Origin: Chrysoperla carnea | Taxonomy: Eukaryota; Arthropoda; Insecta; Neuroptera; Chrysopidae | Direction of reading: 5' to 3' | Assembly (NCBI RefSeq): GCF_905475395.1 | Contig: NC_058339.1 | Span: forward strand, 7,262,001 to 7,326,000 | DNA: 64,000 nucleotides | In this document: positions 8,961-20,842 of the stretch, piece by piece | How positions within the stretch are numbered: position 1 is the stretch's first letter | How the letters are laid out: every line of letters begins with the position of its first letter | Position numbers and translations under genes: made by a program | The notes under the pieces: generated by a model | Seen by the model: the letters and a program-made list of their open reading frames with translations, nothing else | What the model was told of the DNA's origin: nothing | Databases searched by the model: none

Positions 8961-11779
8961 TTGAATACATACTGTTAAAAATCTTCAAGCCAAATTTTTG
9001 AATAATATAAATTTTTAAATAAAATTTTGTTTTAGGGAAAAATGAAATACATGTATTTTATTTTACTTATAAAGCATTGATTTCTTTTCTTATCGATTTT
9101 TTTTATAATTATCATTCAGATTTTAAAACTCACTTTGCATTTAAACGTATTATTTTCTCTTAGTTGATTTTATGTATGGAGAATTTTTATATAAACTATT
9201 ATTTTTATTATTAAATATTCGATGATGGCTTAGAGATAAAAATTCTTAGTACATAAAAAACGTCATCGGCTTAACCTTGAATTGTTTAAATTCCATTTTC
9301 CTTTGTAAAAATCATTTCAGTAGTTTCTTCTTTCTTGAAGACTACCTTTCTTCCATTCACCTAAAAATAGTCATCTTATAATATATGATTTTTTATGTTT
9401 TCACGAATCATTTTAATTATTTCAAATAAATAAGTCGAATTATGTAACTGAATATTTTCTTTTACATTTTTATTTTATTTGGAATCATTACTTTTTGTTT
9501 TTTTAATATTGAATATTCTAATTCTCCATAAATTTTTATTTTATTTATAAAATATGTTTTCTTTTAAACTATAAAGTTTTGTATATTTATACTAAAGTAA
9601 ATAATCATTCACTGTACTAAAAAAAATAAATTCATCTGATCTGTTTTGAGAAATGCTCTCAATGTGTCGTCAATGACTCGTCATTCGAAGTATTTTCGAT
9701 CGAAAATTAAATACAAGTATACGGATGTAAAAAAAAATAAGTATACGGAGGTCACATTAAATATTTGGTTAAGCCTTAACGTAACTTTTTAGATTTAATA
9801 ATAGTTGAATAAATCGTAATAATAATATTAATAATAATAATAACCGTTGTGGTTATTGTTGCTAAAATTATTTCAATTAATATCATTTTGATAAATACCC
9901 AGTAATTTTATAATAATAAGGTTATGTAGAAAGAGTGTATACATTAGAAAATAATCCAAACATTAAAAACTTAACGTGTGTATGTGTATACACACACACA
10001 CATAATTGTGTATTAGTCCTTAATAGTATACATTATACGTCTATACGGCTGTAGCATGATCTTTTGTTTTGGCGGTAACTCGGCTGGGTTTGCCGGCACG
10101 ACAATACATATAGTGACACTTGTTTTAGTGGTGGGACAGTTGTGAGTAGTACACGAAGGTTGTAACGTCGTTTTACACTCAATACTTTTATTTATTTGTG
10201 TGGACTATTAATAATATATATTAAATGTGAAAATGATTATAAATCATTAATTAATAATTATTTATGTGAATAAAGTGTTAGTCATTTGTTTATTACGCAT
10301 CTGGATTTTTTCAAAGCAATTTTGTGCTACGGACATCAACGTTAATAAATTTGCGGTATGTAAAATCCAGTTAATTATAGGTATATAAATTTCTTCTACG
10401 TCTCTCATACAAAGAATATTTTTTTTTATTGATTTTTTATTTAGTATCTATCTTTATTTATTAATAAATCCACTTTTATAATTTTACGTTATTATAGTTC
10501 AAATCAAACAGAAAGAAAAATTATTCATCTATTAAAATTAAAGCAAGTTGAATGCACATTTGTTTTCCATAACATTTTTTAACAAATTATTTATTCATTC
10601 ATAAATAAAAAATAATATTTTTATATCTATATTTTTTTATATCTATTAAAAATCGATTAAAAATAATATTTTTATATCTATATGATATGAATAAAATAAC
10701 TAATTGAAACAAAAGAATGGAATTCGATATAATTAGGTTATGCATAGTTTTATATCACAACAAAAAGGAATAATTTAGTAATAAATAAATGATTGGAAAT
10801 TAGTTTTCCTTCAAGTTTTATTAATATTTATTTTTAATAAATTGATAATAATACGTGTTATCAACTTTAAAAACCTAAAATAAAAATTATAATTAAACAC
10901 CAACAAACATTTCAACTGTTTTTCACTTTTTAATTTATTTTATTGATGAGGCTTTGTTTTTTTTTGTATTGAGGAAATGTATGAGAGTATGTTTGCGGAT
11001 AAAATTATAATAAATGATAATGCAAAAAAACTACAGAATTAGTTGTTTCAATCGTGATTATTCTATAAGAAATCATGTTGGTTTTTTATTTTCGAGACTG
11101 ACCTTTTGATTTATTTTTAATCGACAAATGTAGTTTCACAAGTACCGAAATTTTTTTAAACAAAAATTTTTTTTATTCAATTTAATATCAGTTGTTTATT
11201 GTAAATTCATACTAAATTAGTATGATTTTTCTTGTTGATTAGAAAAAGAAGTTACCAAGTAAAATCTTTATCACATTTAATAAAACTTAATTTTCAAAGA
11301 ACGGAATTTTCGGATTTATAAATTTATGAAATCTAAATCTAAACTTATAATCACTTATAAATTCAAAGTCTAAACGCACAACCACTTAAGAAATTTAATT
11401 GTCTAATATTTATTATGATTTTCTTACATACATGAAAATTTGTATACACATAAAGACATCCAAATAATATATATTCATAAATACTTGATAATATTTTTAA
11501 ACAAATTTTATTGAAATTTGTTCCAGATTTTTGATTCGTCAATCAGTTTTAAATATTATATTATTATACTTCATTAACATTTTTGCGATAAAATTAATGT
11601 CATTTAGCCAATTATAACAGTACTTAAGTATATAATAATAGAATATAAATATGTTACGTTTTTTTAATTTTAAAATTATTAAACAATAAAAATGTTTAGA
11701 ATGGATATTTTAAATTAGTATAAGTATACATTGAATTGTATTATCACGTAAATTGTATAATTTAAAAATTGCCAACGAA
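8961..11779. other. Internal non-coding region / probable 5' leader and promoter of the transposase gene
   Basis: Mostly AT-rich with no ORF of interest. 9975-10003 is a GTGTGTA/TACACAC dyad with a CA run. 10050-10360 is markedly less AT-rich than its surroundings (CGGTAACTCGGCTGGG, CCGGCACGAC). It ends in TTGCG|GTATGTAAAA at ~10357, which looks like a splice donor, so a non-coding first exon may lie here with an intron up to the ORF. The acceptor is not clear. Confidence 0.35.
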
Positions 11780-14533
11780 ATGTTTTACTGTCAATTCTGT
11801 AGTTTTGTGCATGTAAAGTTTAATTGTTATCTAAAACATGTTAAAGATCACTCTAGCTTGACAGATAAATTAGTGTGTGGATTTAACCGTTGTAATAAAG
11901 TATACACTGTATTAACATCACTGCAAAGTCACGTTCATCGTTGCCATAGTATTAAAACAATTAATGACGTTTCTTCATCAGTAGTAAATAATGTTGTTAA
12001 TACTGCTACTCTCCTTTCTGAAGCATGTTCAGTAGAGTTTTGTACCCAAAAATTTATTGATAAAAAGCAAATGATGAGTCATTTAAAAATCCACATAAAC
12101 GATGGTATTAAGATAAAGTGCGGCTATTTAAATTGTGACAAAACTTATAGTATAGTAAATTCATTTTCATCGCATGTCACAAAAGTTCATAAAGACAAAA
12201 CAACTATGCAACAAACATCTGACTCAAATATCAGTAATAATAATGTAATAGATTCAAATATTAGCAGTAATAACGTAATTAATTTCACTGATACAGTCGT
12301 TGAACGTGATGATAATTCAATAGATGATTTATTATCTGTTGGTGAACATCATCAAGACTATAAAAAACATAATTCGGATATTTTTTTAATGAATTTGGCG
12401 CATTTTTTTTTAAAGTTAGAGTTCAAGTTTTCTTTACCAGCATCCACAGTGCAGTATATAGCGACAGAAATGTGTAAAATAAATAAAACCAATGATCAAA
12501 TTATAAGAAATAATTTACTTATACATCTGAACAAATGCAATATTTCCGTAGATGTCACTACAGATATTATTGATAGCTCTTTTAAAAATAATTTATTTGA
12601 TAATATTGATGAATTTTTAGGAACAAGTTTCAAACGTAGAAAATATTACCAAAAAAATTTTCCATACGTTAACCCAGTTCAAATTCCGCTTCCCACACCA
12701 AATGGAAAAAAACGTTTTTATCACTATGTTCCCCTGAAAGAAACACTGAAAAAATTATTTTATAACAAAACTCTCACACATGAATTAAACTTTAATCTAC
12801 CGAAAAACAATAGTAATGTATTTAGAGATTTCACTGACGGAAGTGTATTTAAAGAGAATAAATTTTTTCAAGACAATCCAGGTGCGCTGCAATTAATTTT
12901 ATATCAAGATGCTTTTGAAACAGTCAACCCATTAGGTTCAGCTAAATCTAAGTATAAAATTTTAGCTGTTTATTTAAGCATAGGCAATTTTCCAGATAGA
13001 ATCAGATCTCATGTTAATTCAATGTATCTGGTAGCATTAAGTAAAGAGAAAAGTTTTGATCACCATGCAATTTTTGGTAAAATCGTTGAAGATCTTAAAG
13101 AAATTGAAACTGTGGGTGTTGAATTTGCGCCGGGTCAATTTATCAAAGGTTCCTTAGTATTTATAACTGGTGATAATTTAGGGAGTCATGGCTTAGGGGG
13201 ATTCACTGAAAACTTCAGCACATCGCAATATTTTTGTCGGTACTGTTTGATCACCAAAAATTCATTCGAATCAGATGATGGTATATTCGAAATTTATCCT
13301 GAGAGAACGATTGATTCATATAAAAAAGTTATAAATAAATTAGATAAGAAAAGAAGACCTCGTATCAGAATCAAGAAGGTGATAAAAAAAAAACCATTAA
13401 TAATTCAAGGTATTAAATTTGATTCTGCTTTCAATAAGTTAGGATTTTATCATGTCTGTCTTCCTGGCTTACCTCCTTGCTTAGGACACGATGTTTTCGA
13501 AGGTGTACTTGCGTATGACGGTAAATTGTTTCTCGATTATCTGGTTGAACAGGATTGGTTTTCATACAAACAATTAAATAAAAGAATAGAAATTTTTAAA
13601 TACTCTCCTGAAGATCAACGTGACAAATTATGCTCTGTATCGCCAAAGTCTCAGAAGTTGTCAGGCGCTGCTTGTCAATTATGGACGTTTATTCGATTAC
13701 TGCCGCTACTAATACATGATAAAATTGATGATGATGAGAATCCTGTTTGGAAATGTATTTTATTGCTATCCGAAATAATTGAAATAATATGTGCTCCTGC
13801 GATACACGAGACTTGCATCGTTTATGTACATTTACTTATTTGCGAGTACATAGACTTACGTCGAACATTATTTCCACTTAAATTACTCCGTCGAAAACAT
13901 CACTATTTTAAACATTATGGAGAACTTATTCGCAAATTTGGACCGTTAATGAAGTCATGGACTCTACGTAGTGAGAGTAAACATTGTTTTATGAAACGTG
14001 CAGTACGATTTTCAAGAAATTTTATAAATATTACGAAATCACTGAGTATCAAACATGAGCTATATCAATGTTTTGTTCGTTCGGGTGGAGAGATTAAGTC
14101 TGATATTGAATTGAAAAACACCGTAAAATTAAACGTGGGAAAATACAATGAAGCTATTAGACAAGCTTTAGCGAAGTTTGAACTATGTAAAGAAACTGTA
14201 GATGAGTGTCATGAAATCGTTAAAAACGGTATAACATACCGTAACGGCGATGGATTATTTATTTCACGATCTGGATATCAATATAAAATAATTGTCGGCA
14301 AAATTTGCATAATATTGTATGATTTTGTTGAAGTGTATTTTGTAGTGGAGGTGTTAGAAACTGAATTTATCCCTTACTTAGGCTTGTATAAATTAGGAAA
14401 AGCAACAGGTTACCAATGCTTGAAAATTAATCAACTGATAAGTTTAGAAAATTTACATATCTATAATACGAAGTCTTTTTCATGTGTTAAGCCAAAATAT
14501 GGATTAGTTGAACAGAGTTTACATGAATACTAA
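11780..14533 (+). CDS. C2H2 zinc-finger transposase-like protein of the EnSpm-like element
   Basis: 917 codons, uninterrupted. I start at ATG 11780 (MFYCQFC), which opens directly into the first zinc finger; the frame is open upstream only from a non-ATG codon. Four C2H2-type fingers occupy about residues 3-130, probably for binding the subterminal repeats. A Ser/Asn-rich linker follows. The large C-terminal region has blocks I know from uncharacterised repeat-encoded animal proteins: LYQDAFETVNPLGSAK, FCRYCL, LGHDVFEGV (~residue 566), then RRKHHYFKHYGELI and SWTLRSESKH. The layout resembles tnp2-type transposases of CACTA elements, with GHD/ESKH acidic-histidine positions as candidate catalytic residues. 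No stops or frameshifts, so possibly active or recently so. It could instead be a domesticated gene, but it lies inside matched termini. Confidence 0.7.
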   Translation: MFYCQFCSFVHVKFNCYLKHVKDHSSLTDKLVCGFNRCNKVYTVLTSLQSHVHRCHSIKTINDVSSSVVNNVVNTATLLSEACSVEFCTQKFIDKKQMMSHLKIHINDGIKIKCGYLNCDKTYSIVNSFSSHVTKVHKDKTTMQQTSDSNISNNNVIDSNISSNNVINFTDTVVERDDNSIDDLLSVGEHHQDYKKHNSDIFLMNLAHFFLKLEFKFSLPASTVQYIATEMCKINKTNDQIIRNNLLIHLNKCNISVDVTTDIIDSSFKNNLFDNIDEFLGTSFKRRKYYQKNFPYVNPVQIPLPTPNGKKRFYHYVPLKETLKKLFYNKTLTHELNFNLPKNNSNVFRDFTDGSVFKENKFFQDNPGALQLILYQDAFETVNPLGSAKSKYKILAVYLSIGNFPDRIRSHVNSMYLVALSKEKSFDHHAIFGKIVEDLKEIETVGVEFAPGQFIKGSLVFITGDNLGSHGLGGFTENFSTSQYFCRYCLITKNSFESDDGIFEIYPERTIDSYKKVINKLDKKRRPRIRIKKVIKKKPLIIQGIKFDSAFNKLGFYHVCLPGLPPCLGHDVFEGVLAYDGKLFLDYLVEQDWFSYKQLNKRIEIFKYSPEDQRDKLCSVSPKSQKLSGAACQLWTFIRLLPLLIHDKIDDDENPVWKCILLLSEIIEIICAPAIHETCIVYVHLLICEYIDLRRTLFPLKLLRRKHHYFKHYGELIRKFGPLMKSWTLRSESKHCFMKRAVRFSRNFINITKSLSIKHELYQCFVRSGGEIKSDIELKNTVKLNVGKYNEAIRQALAKFELCKETVDECHEIVKNGITYRNGDGLFISRSGYQYKIIVGKICIILYDFVEVYFVVEVLETEFIPYLGLYKLGKATGYQCLKINQLISLENLHIYNTKSFSCVKPKYGLVEQSLHEY

Positions 14534-14937
14534 AGATTTTTAAGTCTCAAACACGCAAATAATTTGATGATAAGCCCACTAGCAAGGTTAATTTTAAAGG
14601 GCAAAATAAAAAAAAACAATTTATTAATTTAATGTGATATCATACTCAAGAAATATGAATGAAGTGTACTTTTATGATATCAAAATTTAAATGTAAAAGT
14701 ATAAAAGTGGATTATATACTTAACTCCAAAATATTTATAAGCTGTGGCACATAATTAGTACATAATAATAATTAAAAAGTCAATACATGAGACTACAAAA
14801 CAAAAATGTAATCATAATTTAAAAATATTTTGAAAAATAAATACATAAACTTCTAACTTTATCGCATAGCTTAAAAATTGTAATAAAAATGCATTTGTAA
14901 AATTTTAAAACTGATTGACAACAGCAACAACAGAGTC
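14534..14937. other. Spacer between the two EnSpm-element genes
   Basis: 404 bp of AT-rich DNA with no ORF. It must contain the 3' end of the transposase gene and the promoter of the next. I see no convincing TATA box. Confidence 0.4.
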
Positions 14938-17924
14938 ATGGCGTCGTTGTTCAAGGTCTGTTCAATTACTAAGCCAGATGAGCGGAAAATAGTAAAAGCT
15001 GACTCAATTGAAAAGCTCATTGCTGCAGCGATAGATAAATTAAAGCTTGGAGAGTGGAAGTATAAGGTATTTTAATTTTTACTTTTATGTTTTGTTTTTT
15101 TCTTCTCATATAATACTATTAAAACTTATGTATATTTTAAAACTTTAATGAAAGAAAATACTGTTGGACTCGAATTTTTTTATTATTATAGTTAATAATT
15201 ATAATCAATTATTGAATTTTCTTTAATACATTCAAAATTCAATGATCCATTTAGAAAATCTTTTGAGCCAAATTTGATAAAAATGTTTATTCCCTAGAAC
15301 TTATTGTTTTTTCTTTTTCACTGAAATGGGTCAAACAAATATTAAATGTAGTCAAGAACAACACTGTTTTTCTTTTATACATAAACTTTTTGCCTATGTA
15401 AAATTTATAATTTTTATTATTCAAACAGGTTTACACCGATGATTTTACTGAAATAGATGAAGATGATATTTTGATTCACTTGGCTAAAGTCAAAGAAACT
15501 CAAGGACAGCAACTTGTTTTAACTATTGTTCCTGACGGAATTGATTGGAACAAAACAACTGCTCAAAAATATGCTCTGGATCAACATGCAGGTATTTTTT
15601 CATAGATTATTTTTAAATTGAAAAAATATAACTAATTATATATTTATTTTTTATTTCAGAAGTACCTAATGAAAATACTCCTACAAAACCTTCCAATGTA
15701 CGTCAAGCAACAGCAAATAATAGTTCATCACACTCAGGAGCAACTTTATCGCAATTGGATCATTTGTCGAAAATCTATCCCAAATTTTCGACACATATTC
15801 AGACAATTTTACGTAAAGGCGAGAATTTAAAACCAAAAGAAAGGACGCAAATTGTGCACACAGTACGTGATTATATTATTTATGATTTGAAAGATTTGAG
15901 TCTAGGTACTGCAGGAGCTATCAGTACTCAACTCGTTTCAAAATATGAGGAAAACTTTACGACAAAGATGGGCAGTATTGATGGTGAGATTCAGTCTTTA
16001 CAGCAAGCTGTATATAGCGCAGTTCGTTATCAAAAAAAAAGTCAAGGGGAAGATGTCTGTAAAGTGTCTGACTCTTTAGCTGATAATGATGACGAGCTTG
16101 TCGATAAGCCGAAGATGCAGGATGAATACGGTTGTGTAGCGTATTTACCAGTTCAACCGCCGTCTGAAGAATTAAAGTCGATGTATCAACAACGATCGGA
16201 ATTGATAGATGAATTTAAAACACGGGGTGACGAATTGACCGATGAACAACTGACTTCAATGCAAGAAACCTATTATCTGCAAAGAAAGGATGTACATGTG
16301 GAACCGGATTTATCAGTAATTTTCGAGCTATGGCCTTTTTTCCATCACTATAAACTAATTATCCAGCACGCTGATGAATTATTAGGCAAAAATACAAGTT
16401 CTACATGGAAAGAATCTTTACAAAAATTGGCAAAGCCTATTAATCGTTGGGCAAAAAATGAAGAAATTGCTCGAGAAGTAAAAGTTAAAAATAAAAAAAG
16501 TGCAATAGATGAAGAAAGAAGGTTTGTTCGTGATAGACTGAAACTGGCAACCAAGTACAGTGAGAAATTTAAAAACGACATACCTTATCAAACGGTTGTC
16601 TTTGAATTCATTGTCAAATATATGAAGGAGGATTCGACATTTCTGTACAATCTCATAAGTGTAAGTTGTAAATTTTTTTACTATTCTGAATCACAAATAT
16701 TAATAAATTAATAATACGATGTTCAATATAACCATAATTGTTTTTATAGGAAGACATGGAAGATGCGAAAATGTTGGATTCCATTCCTGTTGCAAATCCT
16801 GTTTTAGTAATTCGAGGTACGGAAATTTTGTATATTTTTATCAAATTCATAAGATAACTTTTTTTTCTTAATAGAGAAAAAATTTGAGTTGTGTTCATAA
16901 TGTTATCATACTATTTTTTTACGTATTTGTTCTTGAATAATGATTTTACTAATACTAATCGCTTAAATAATTTAAAATAAAATTTTTAAATATATTTTTT
17001 TTTTGTTTTAGGCCAAGATTTACATGATGCCGAAAATTTATACGATATAGTTATAAACAAAGAAATTATCATACATGCAAAATCTTTTTCTGAAGGGCTT
17101 TTAACAACATTTCTATGCTATTACGTATTTCGGATTGCTTATCCCCAAGAAATCGAGGGAACACTCGAAGCAATTCAGCGGTGAGTACTAAAGAATTAAT
17201 TCTAAAAACTTTTTCATAAATTAAATTTTTTTATGCTTAAATTAAGAAAGCTCGTTAACAAATAATATTATTTTATGATAGATCTTGACTTAATTGTATA
17301 ATATAACTATTCTGTGATATTATCACGTACATGCACGGTTGGAAATATCTAAAATAACCGAAACATATTTAATTGCTGTAAAATGATTAGTTATCAAGAA
17401 TAAAATATTGAATCGAATATAATATTATTGGATGATAAAGCTTATGATTTTTACTTTAAAGGTACTGAAAAGTTTCATACTTAATCCTCGGTCTTAAAAA
17501 ATTAATATTGTTCACAATTTTGAGTAAATAATGTTGTTTTCCTATGAGCTTCTCGATTTAATATACTGATTTTTCTTTACTTAGACATATTCTTTGACTC
17601 ACATTCAATATCTAGATTTTATATTTTTAAGATTTTACTGAAAAATGTTATGTAGCATTATATTTCAGTTTCCAGATGATCTTTCAGAAATAGTTCTACG
17701 TGATTTTTCTTCGACATTTTTTAACTTTCTATTTGAAATATAATATAAATTTTTACTGTTTACTTTTTTAAATTTATTTAAGATTTAATTTTCATTACAG
17801 ATTATTCTTACTGATTTGTCCCCCGAAGGGTACGAAGAGAGGCGGTAAAAGAAAAGCAACCAAGATTCATCCTAAAGTCACCAAGATGACCAAAGATATT
17901 GACTGCTACCTCGCAGATGACTGA
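14938..17924 (+). CDS. Six-exon accessory gene of the EnSpm-like element with CIDE-N-like N-terminus
   Basis: Exons: 14938-15066, 15429-15591, 15660-16660, 16750-16816, 17012-17180 and 17801-17924. All introns are GT-AG, phases agree at every junction, and the frame is open from ATG to TGA 17922-17924 (~550 aa). AATAAA follows at 18124. Residues ~4-82 (FKV...RKIVKADSIEKLI...KLKL...VYTDDFTEIDEDDI...LVLTIV) have the pattern of a CIDE-N domain, a ubiquitin-like heterodimerisation fold known from apoptotic nucleases. A Ser/Thr-rich linker follows, then a charged helical region, FELWPFFHHY at ~residue 285, and a basic tail rich in Lys. I do not recognise the central family. It lies downstream of the transposase on the same strand and inside the termini, so it is probably the second protein of the element. 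A captured host gene is the alternative. Confidence 0.65.
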
Positions 17925-18399
17925 TACGAACTAATATCCATAGTTTTTTTTACATTTTAAGTATATTATCTATGTATATGAGAACTTTATTTCGACATGA
18001 AGTAAATTTATTTTATTTCATTATAAAACTCAGTGCTGATATAATTCAAAAAATGTTTGCCATATTATACGATGTACAACAAACATTTTATGCTTCTGCT
18101 GATATTAATATTTCATTAAAGTTAATAAATAGTTTTCTTATAAAATTTATTCATATCTTAATTTTTAATTTGTCAATGACGTTTTATTTTTAATGAGTAT
18201 TCATTTACGATAACGGCTTACAGGTTAACTGGAAGCATGTAAATAGCTAACAGTATTCATTGCAGATATTTTGGGAAAAATTAGTGCATCAGTTTAATTT
18301 TCATTAAGAACTATTCAATTAACGTAATTACAGAATTGTTGAGTTGCGAAACTATTTTAGAGTAAAAAATTTTAAGAAAAATTGTGATGAAAAAAAAGA
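17925..18399. other. 3' flank of the accessory gene
   Basis: Contains AATAAA at 18124-18129. The 73-codon ORF spanning it is UTR-like and AT-driven. No other feature. Confidence 0.4.
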
Positions 18400-19188
18400 C
18401 ACCGGTAATTTTAATAATCTTAATTGAGCTTAATCGAACGATATAATTGCAACATTGTATCGTAAATGTACTTATTAAATTTACTGTCACTGCTTTGTAA
18501 ATTTTGTAATTATTAAATAAAATAATTATTAAATAATAAAATTAATTATTAATTATAAAATGTTTTGTAATTTTGTTAAACCTAATCGAAGTAAATTAAA
18601 TCGAATAATTACAATACTGCTCAGTAAATTCACTAAGCATTTTATGATAAATTATTCGATAAAATTACAAATCAGTGTAGGAAAATTACTAATCAAATTT
18701 TATGTAACCGTTTAGTAAATTTCAAAAAATATTTCGTAATTTAATCAAACCTTATTGAAGTGAATTGAATGGTATAATTACAATACTACATAGTAGATTT
18801 ACTAAGCATATTTATGATCATTTGTTGAATATAATTACAAAACTGTATAGGAAAATTACTAATGGAATTTTCTGTCACCGATTAGTAAATTTCAAAAAAT
18901 GTTTCGTAATTTTATCAAATTGTATTGAAGTGAATTAGCTGGTAGAATTAAAACACTGCATGGTAAATTTACTCAGCCTTTTTATCGGAAATTAATCACT
19001 AAAATTACAAACTTGTTTAGTAAAATTACGAAACAAATTTTCTGTAATTGTTTGGTAAATTTCACAAACTATTTTGTGATTTTCTCAAACTAAATTGAAG
19101 CATTTTGTGTAGTAAATTTACTAAAAAGTTTTGCGTTAAAACTTCCTAGACATTTTTGGTAAAATTACCAAAGAAATTTTTAACAGTG
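18400..19188. repeat. Right subterminal repeat arm of the EnSpm-like element
   Basis: Several ~170-190-bp related segments in succession (around 18480, 18660, 18840, 18960) built of GTAAATTTACTAAGC, AAAATTACTAAT and TTTCGTAATTT motifs. It ends with GGTAAAATTACC and the inverted terminus at 19188. Confidence 0.65.
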
Positions 19189-19554
19189 TATCTATAGCTT
19201 CCATCTTTGGATAAAACTTGTATTTTAACCACTAAGGAGTAATGAAAAGAACGAGATACACTGCACTAACTATAATAGAATTGGGAATTGCTTGGAAACG
19301 GTAGAGTTGAGCGAAAATAAAGATTGAAATCTAACGCAATTAGGAAAGTTGCAACATTTAGGAAATAAATTCATTCACGGCTCAGAAATTTGGTACCTGA
19401 AGAAACAATGGTGTATCTTCCTTGGAAAAACGAATATTTAGAAATATTGAGTTGAGATTTTTTGGGAGATCTATCAACAACATTTGGAAATTATTACCAC
19501 TAGCCGGCGTAAATATAATTATTTTTAATCAGATTCAGAATTGAATGAAGCATT
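19189..19554. other. Flank to the right of the EnSpm-like element; unidentified, possibly remnant of the viral target
   Basis: Begins with the TA target duplicate. If the element were removed, 7719 would join 19189 here. Short open fragments (for example LPEETMVYLPWKNEYLEIL-like near 19390-19450) resemble text next to Helitron-type helicases, but the frame is broken. Confidence 0.35.
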
Positions 19555-20078
19555 ACGTGATGCATACAATCATCAAAATTTGGTACCTGAATCAATTTTT
19601 ACCGTTTGCAGTTCTTGAAATTACTTTCTGCTACTTATCAAGCATTGACATACAAATTCAATTTTGTTCCTGGTATTAACCCCAACTCCGTTAAAATTCT
19701 TCTAAGTGCACCAACTCGTCGAGCTGCGTCTGTCATTGGCGGTTCGATTTTACATTCTTTGTTCCCACTACCAGTCGATGTACGATTGAAATGCGACCCC
19801 TCAGCAACGATACAGCAAATTCATTTTTTTAAAAATTAATTTCGTTTATTAATAATTGACGAAATCTCCATTTTAGGTACTAAAATGTTACTTAGTTTAA
19901 ATTCCCGAGTAAATTTTCAAAAGTAATTTATCTTTCGGAGGAATTTAATTGTTGGTTTTGGGAAATTTACAATCACTCCCTCCCGTTGTTCGATAAATTT
20001 AGTGTTTTATCCGGCTGTCAATGATCCTTATTCAAATATAATTGGTGCACATTTGTGGAATCATTTTAAATACTTCGA
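19555..20078 (+). pseudogene. PIF1-family helicase fragment (Helitron-like or related)
   Basis: A + strand frame reads KILLSAPTRRAASVIGGSIL followed by HSLFPLP, the conserved PIF1/Helitron helicase block (LLSAPTGRAA..IGGSTLHSLF). Downstream, at ~19955-20070, another frame gives GNLQSLPPV and then GAHLWNHFK-like text, matching the GDLxQLPPV motif and the segment after it. Frames are broken and there is no Walker A block, so this is a remnant. Confidence 0.65.
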
Positions 20079-20147
20079 ACATTAACCAATATTTCATGGT
20101 CGGACTTCGAGAAAGGCCTCCCAGACAACGAATCATCCATGACGTGT
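20079..20147 (+). pseudogene. Densovirus NS1 fragment
   Basis: Nucleotide and protein similarity to 6451-6519 (ATTAACCAAT..TCATGGTCGGACTTCGAGAAAG; MVGLRERPPRQRIIHDV). It ends in a stop right after IIHDV. About 70 bp survive; sequence to the right is retrotransposon. Confidence 0.7.
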
Positions 20148-20149
20148 AG

Positions 20150-20375
20150 AGATTTTGTCGGTAAATGGCAATAGTAACATCGAAATTCTTCAACGGTTTC
20201 AATCAAAAGTATTTCATGTAATTACTGAATCTCTGTAGTACGTGCGTATTGACGACATTCACCGTAGTATCGAAGTCTTCACAGTGCGTGAAGAAATTGG
20301 GCGATTCAGTGAAGGTTATTTGACTCGCCTTGAACGGCATCCAAACGTTGAAGTGATCAATGAATGATCTTAGAA
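20150..20375 (+). pseudogene. Non-LTR retrotransposon ORF2 C-terminal fragment
   Basis: Reads NSNIEILQRFQSKVFHVIT, then YVRIDDIHRSIEVFTVREEI, then LTRLERHPNVEVINE. This is the standard C-terminal text of Jockey-type ORF2 proteins (NI..LQRFQSK.LR.I...Y......H.DL.IPTV.EEI...RL..HPN). It contains stops. The first ~45 bp recur at 20843-20888, marking a second copy. Confidence 0.65.
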
Positions 20376-20842
20376 AATATTAAAAGAGAAGTCATTACTG
20401 GAATTAACAATTGATCGAGTGGGACATACCAGAACTAGATGGTATGTTTCGAATTTTCTTATGTTGTTTTTTTCCAACTTGTTTTGGTGTTGTATTTGAC
20501 AGTCCTAGTGACTTTCAAAACTTTTGGACGAAATCATTAGCAACTTTAGAGAAATTGACACCGGAACTACAAATAAAACGAATAATAACGAAAAGAATTC
20601 AAGTTTTCAACGATGTTTGGACGAATATATCAGAAAAAGAAACTGGGAATGGATCGCACAATTTAGAGAATAATGTTGTCTAGACGACCATTTATTCTGC
20701 ACAAAATATTTCGATGCAGAAATAAACGAGAAATTAATGATATTCTTCAAGAATTGGAAAAGAGAGTCGCAAGGTACATGGGACAAATATTGTGGGTCAT
20801 TCTATGATTTTAGACAATAGTAAAAGAGCAAAGGGCAACTAC
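20376..20842. other. Unidentified segment with a 90-codon open frame
   Basis: 20411-20683 is open on the + strand and includes SLATLEKLTPELQIKRIITKR and a charged helical C-terminus vaguely like a BESS-type tail. I cannot assign it. The rest has no recognisable content. Confidence 0.3.

Larger units (their letters stand above)
7722..19188 (+). mobile_element. CACTA/EnSpm-like (CMC-type) transposon, ~11.5 kb
   Basis: The left end CACTGTTAAAAAT at 7722 is matched exactly by the reverse complement of the right end at 19176-19188, and similarity continues inward (GTAAAATTACC-like blocks). TA stands on both outer sides (7720-7721; 19189-19190), fitting a 2-bp target duplication. Ends beginning CACTG and long arms of degenerate subterminal motifs built on GTAAATTTAC/ACTAAT are characteristic of CACTA/Mirage/Chapaev elements. 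Between the arms lie two same-strand genes: a zinc-finger transposase-like ORF (11780-14533) and a six-exon gene (14938-17924). The element is inserted in the helicase part of an endogenous densovirus NS1 gene, so it is younger than that integration. Confidence 0.75.

Noticed and set aside
7742-9250. Small ORFs in the AT-rich arms (for example 8392-8601) as genes
   Set aside because: Composition-driven, no domains, and the sequence is subterminal transposon repeat.
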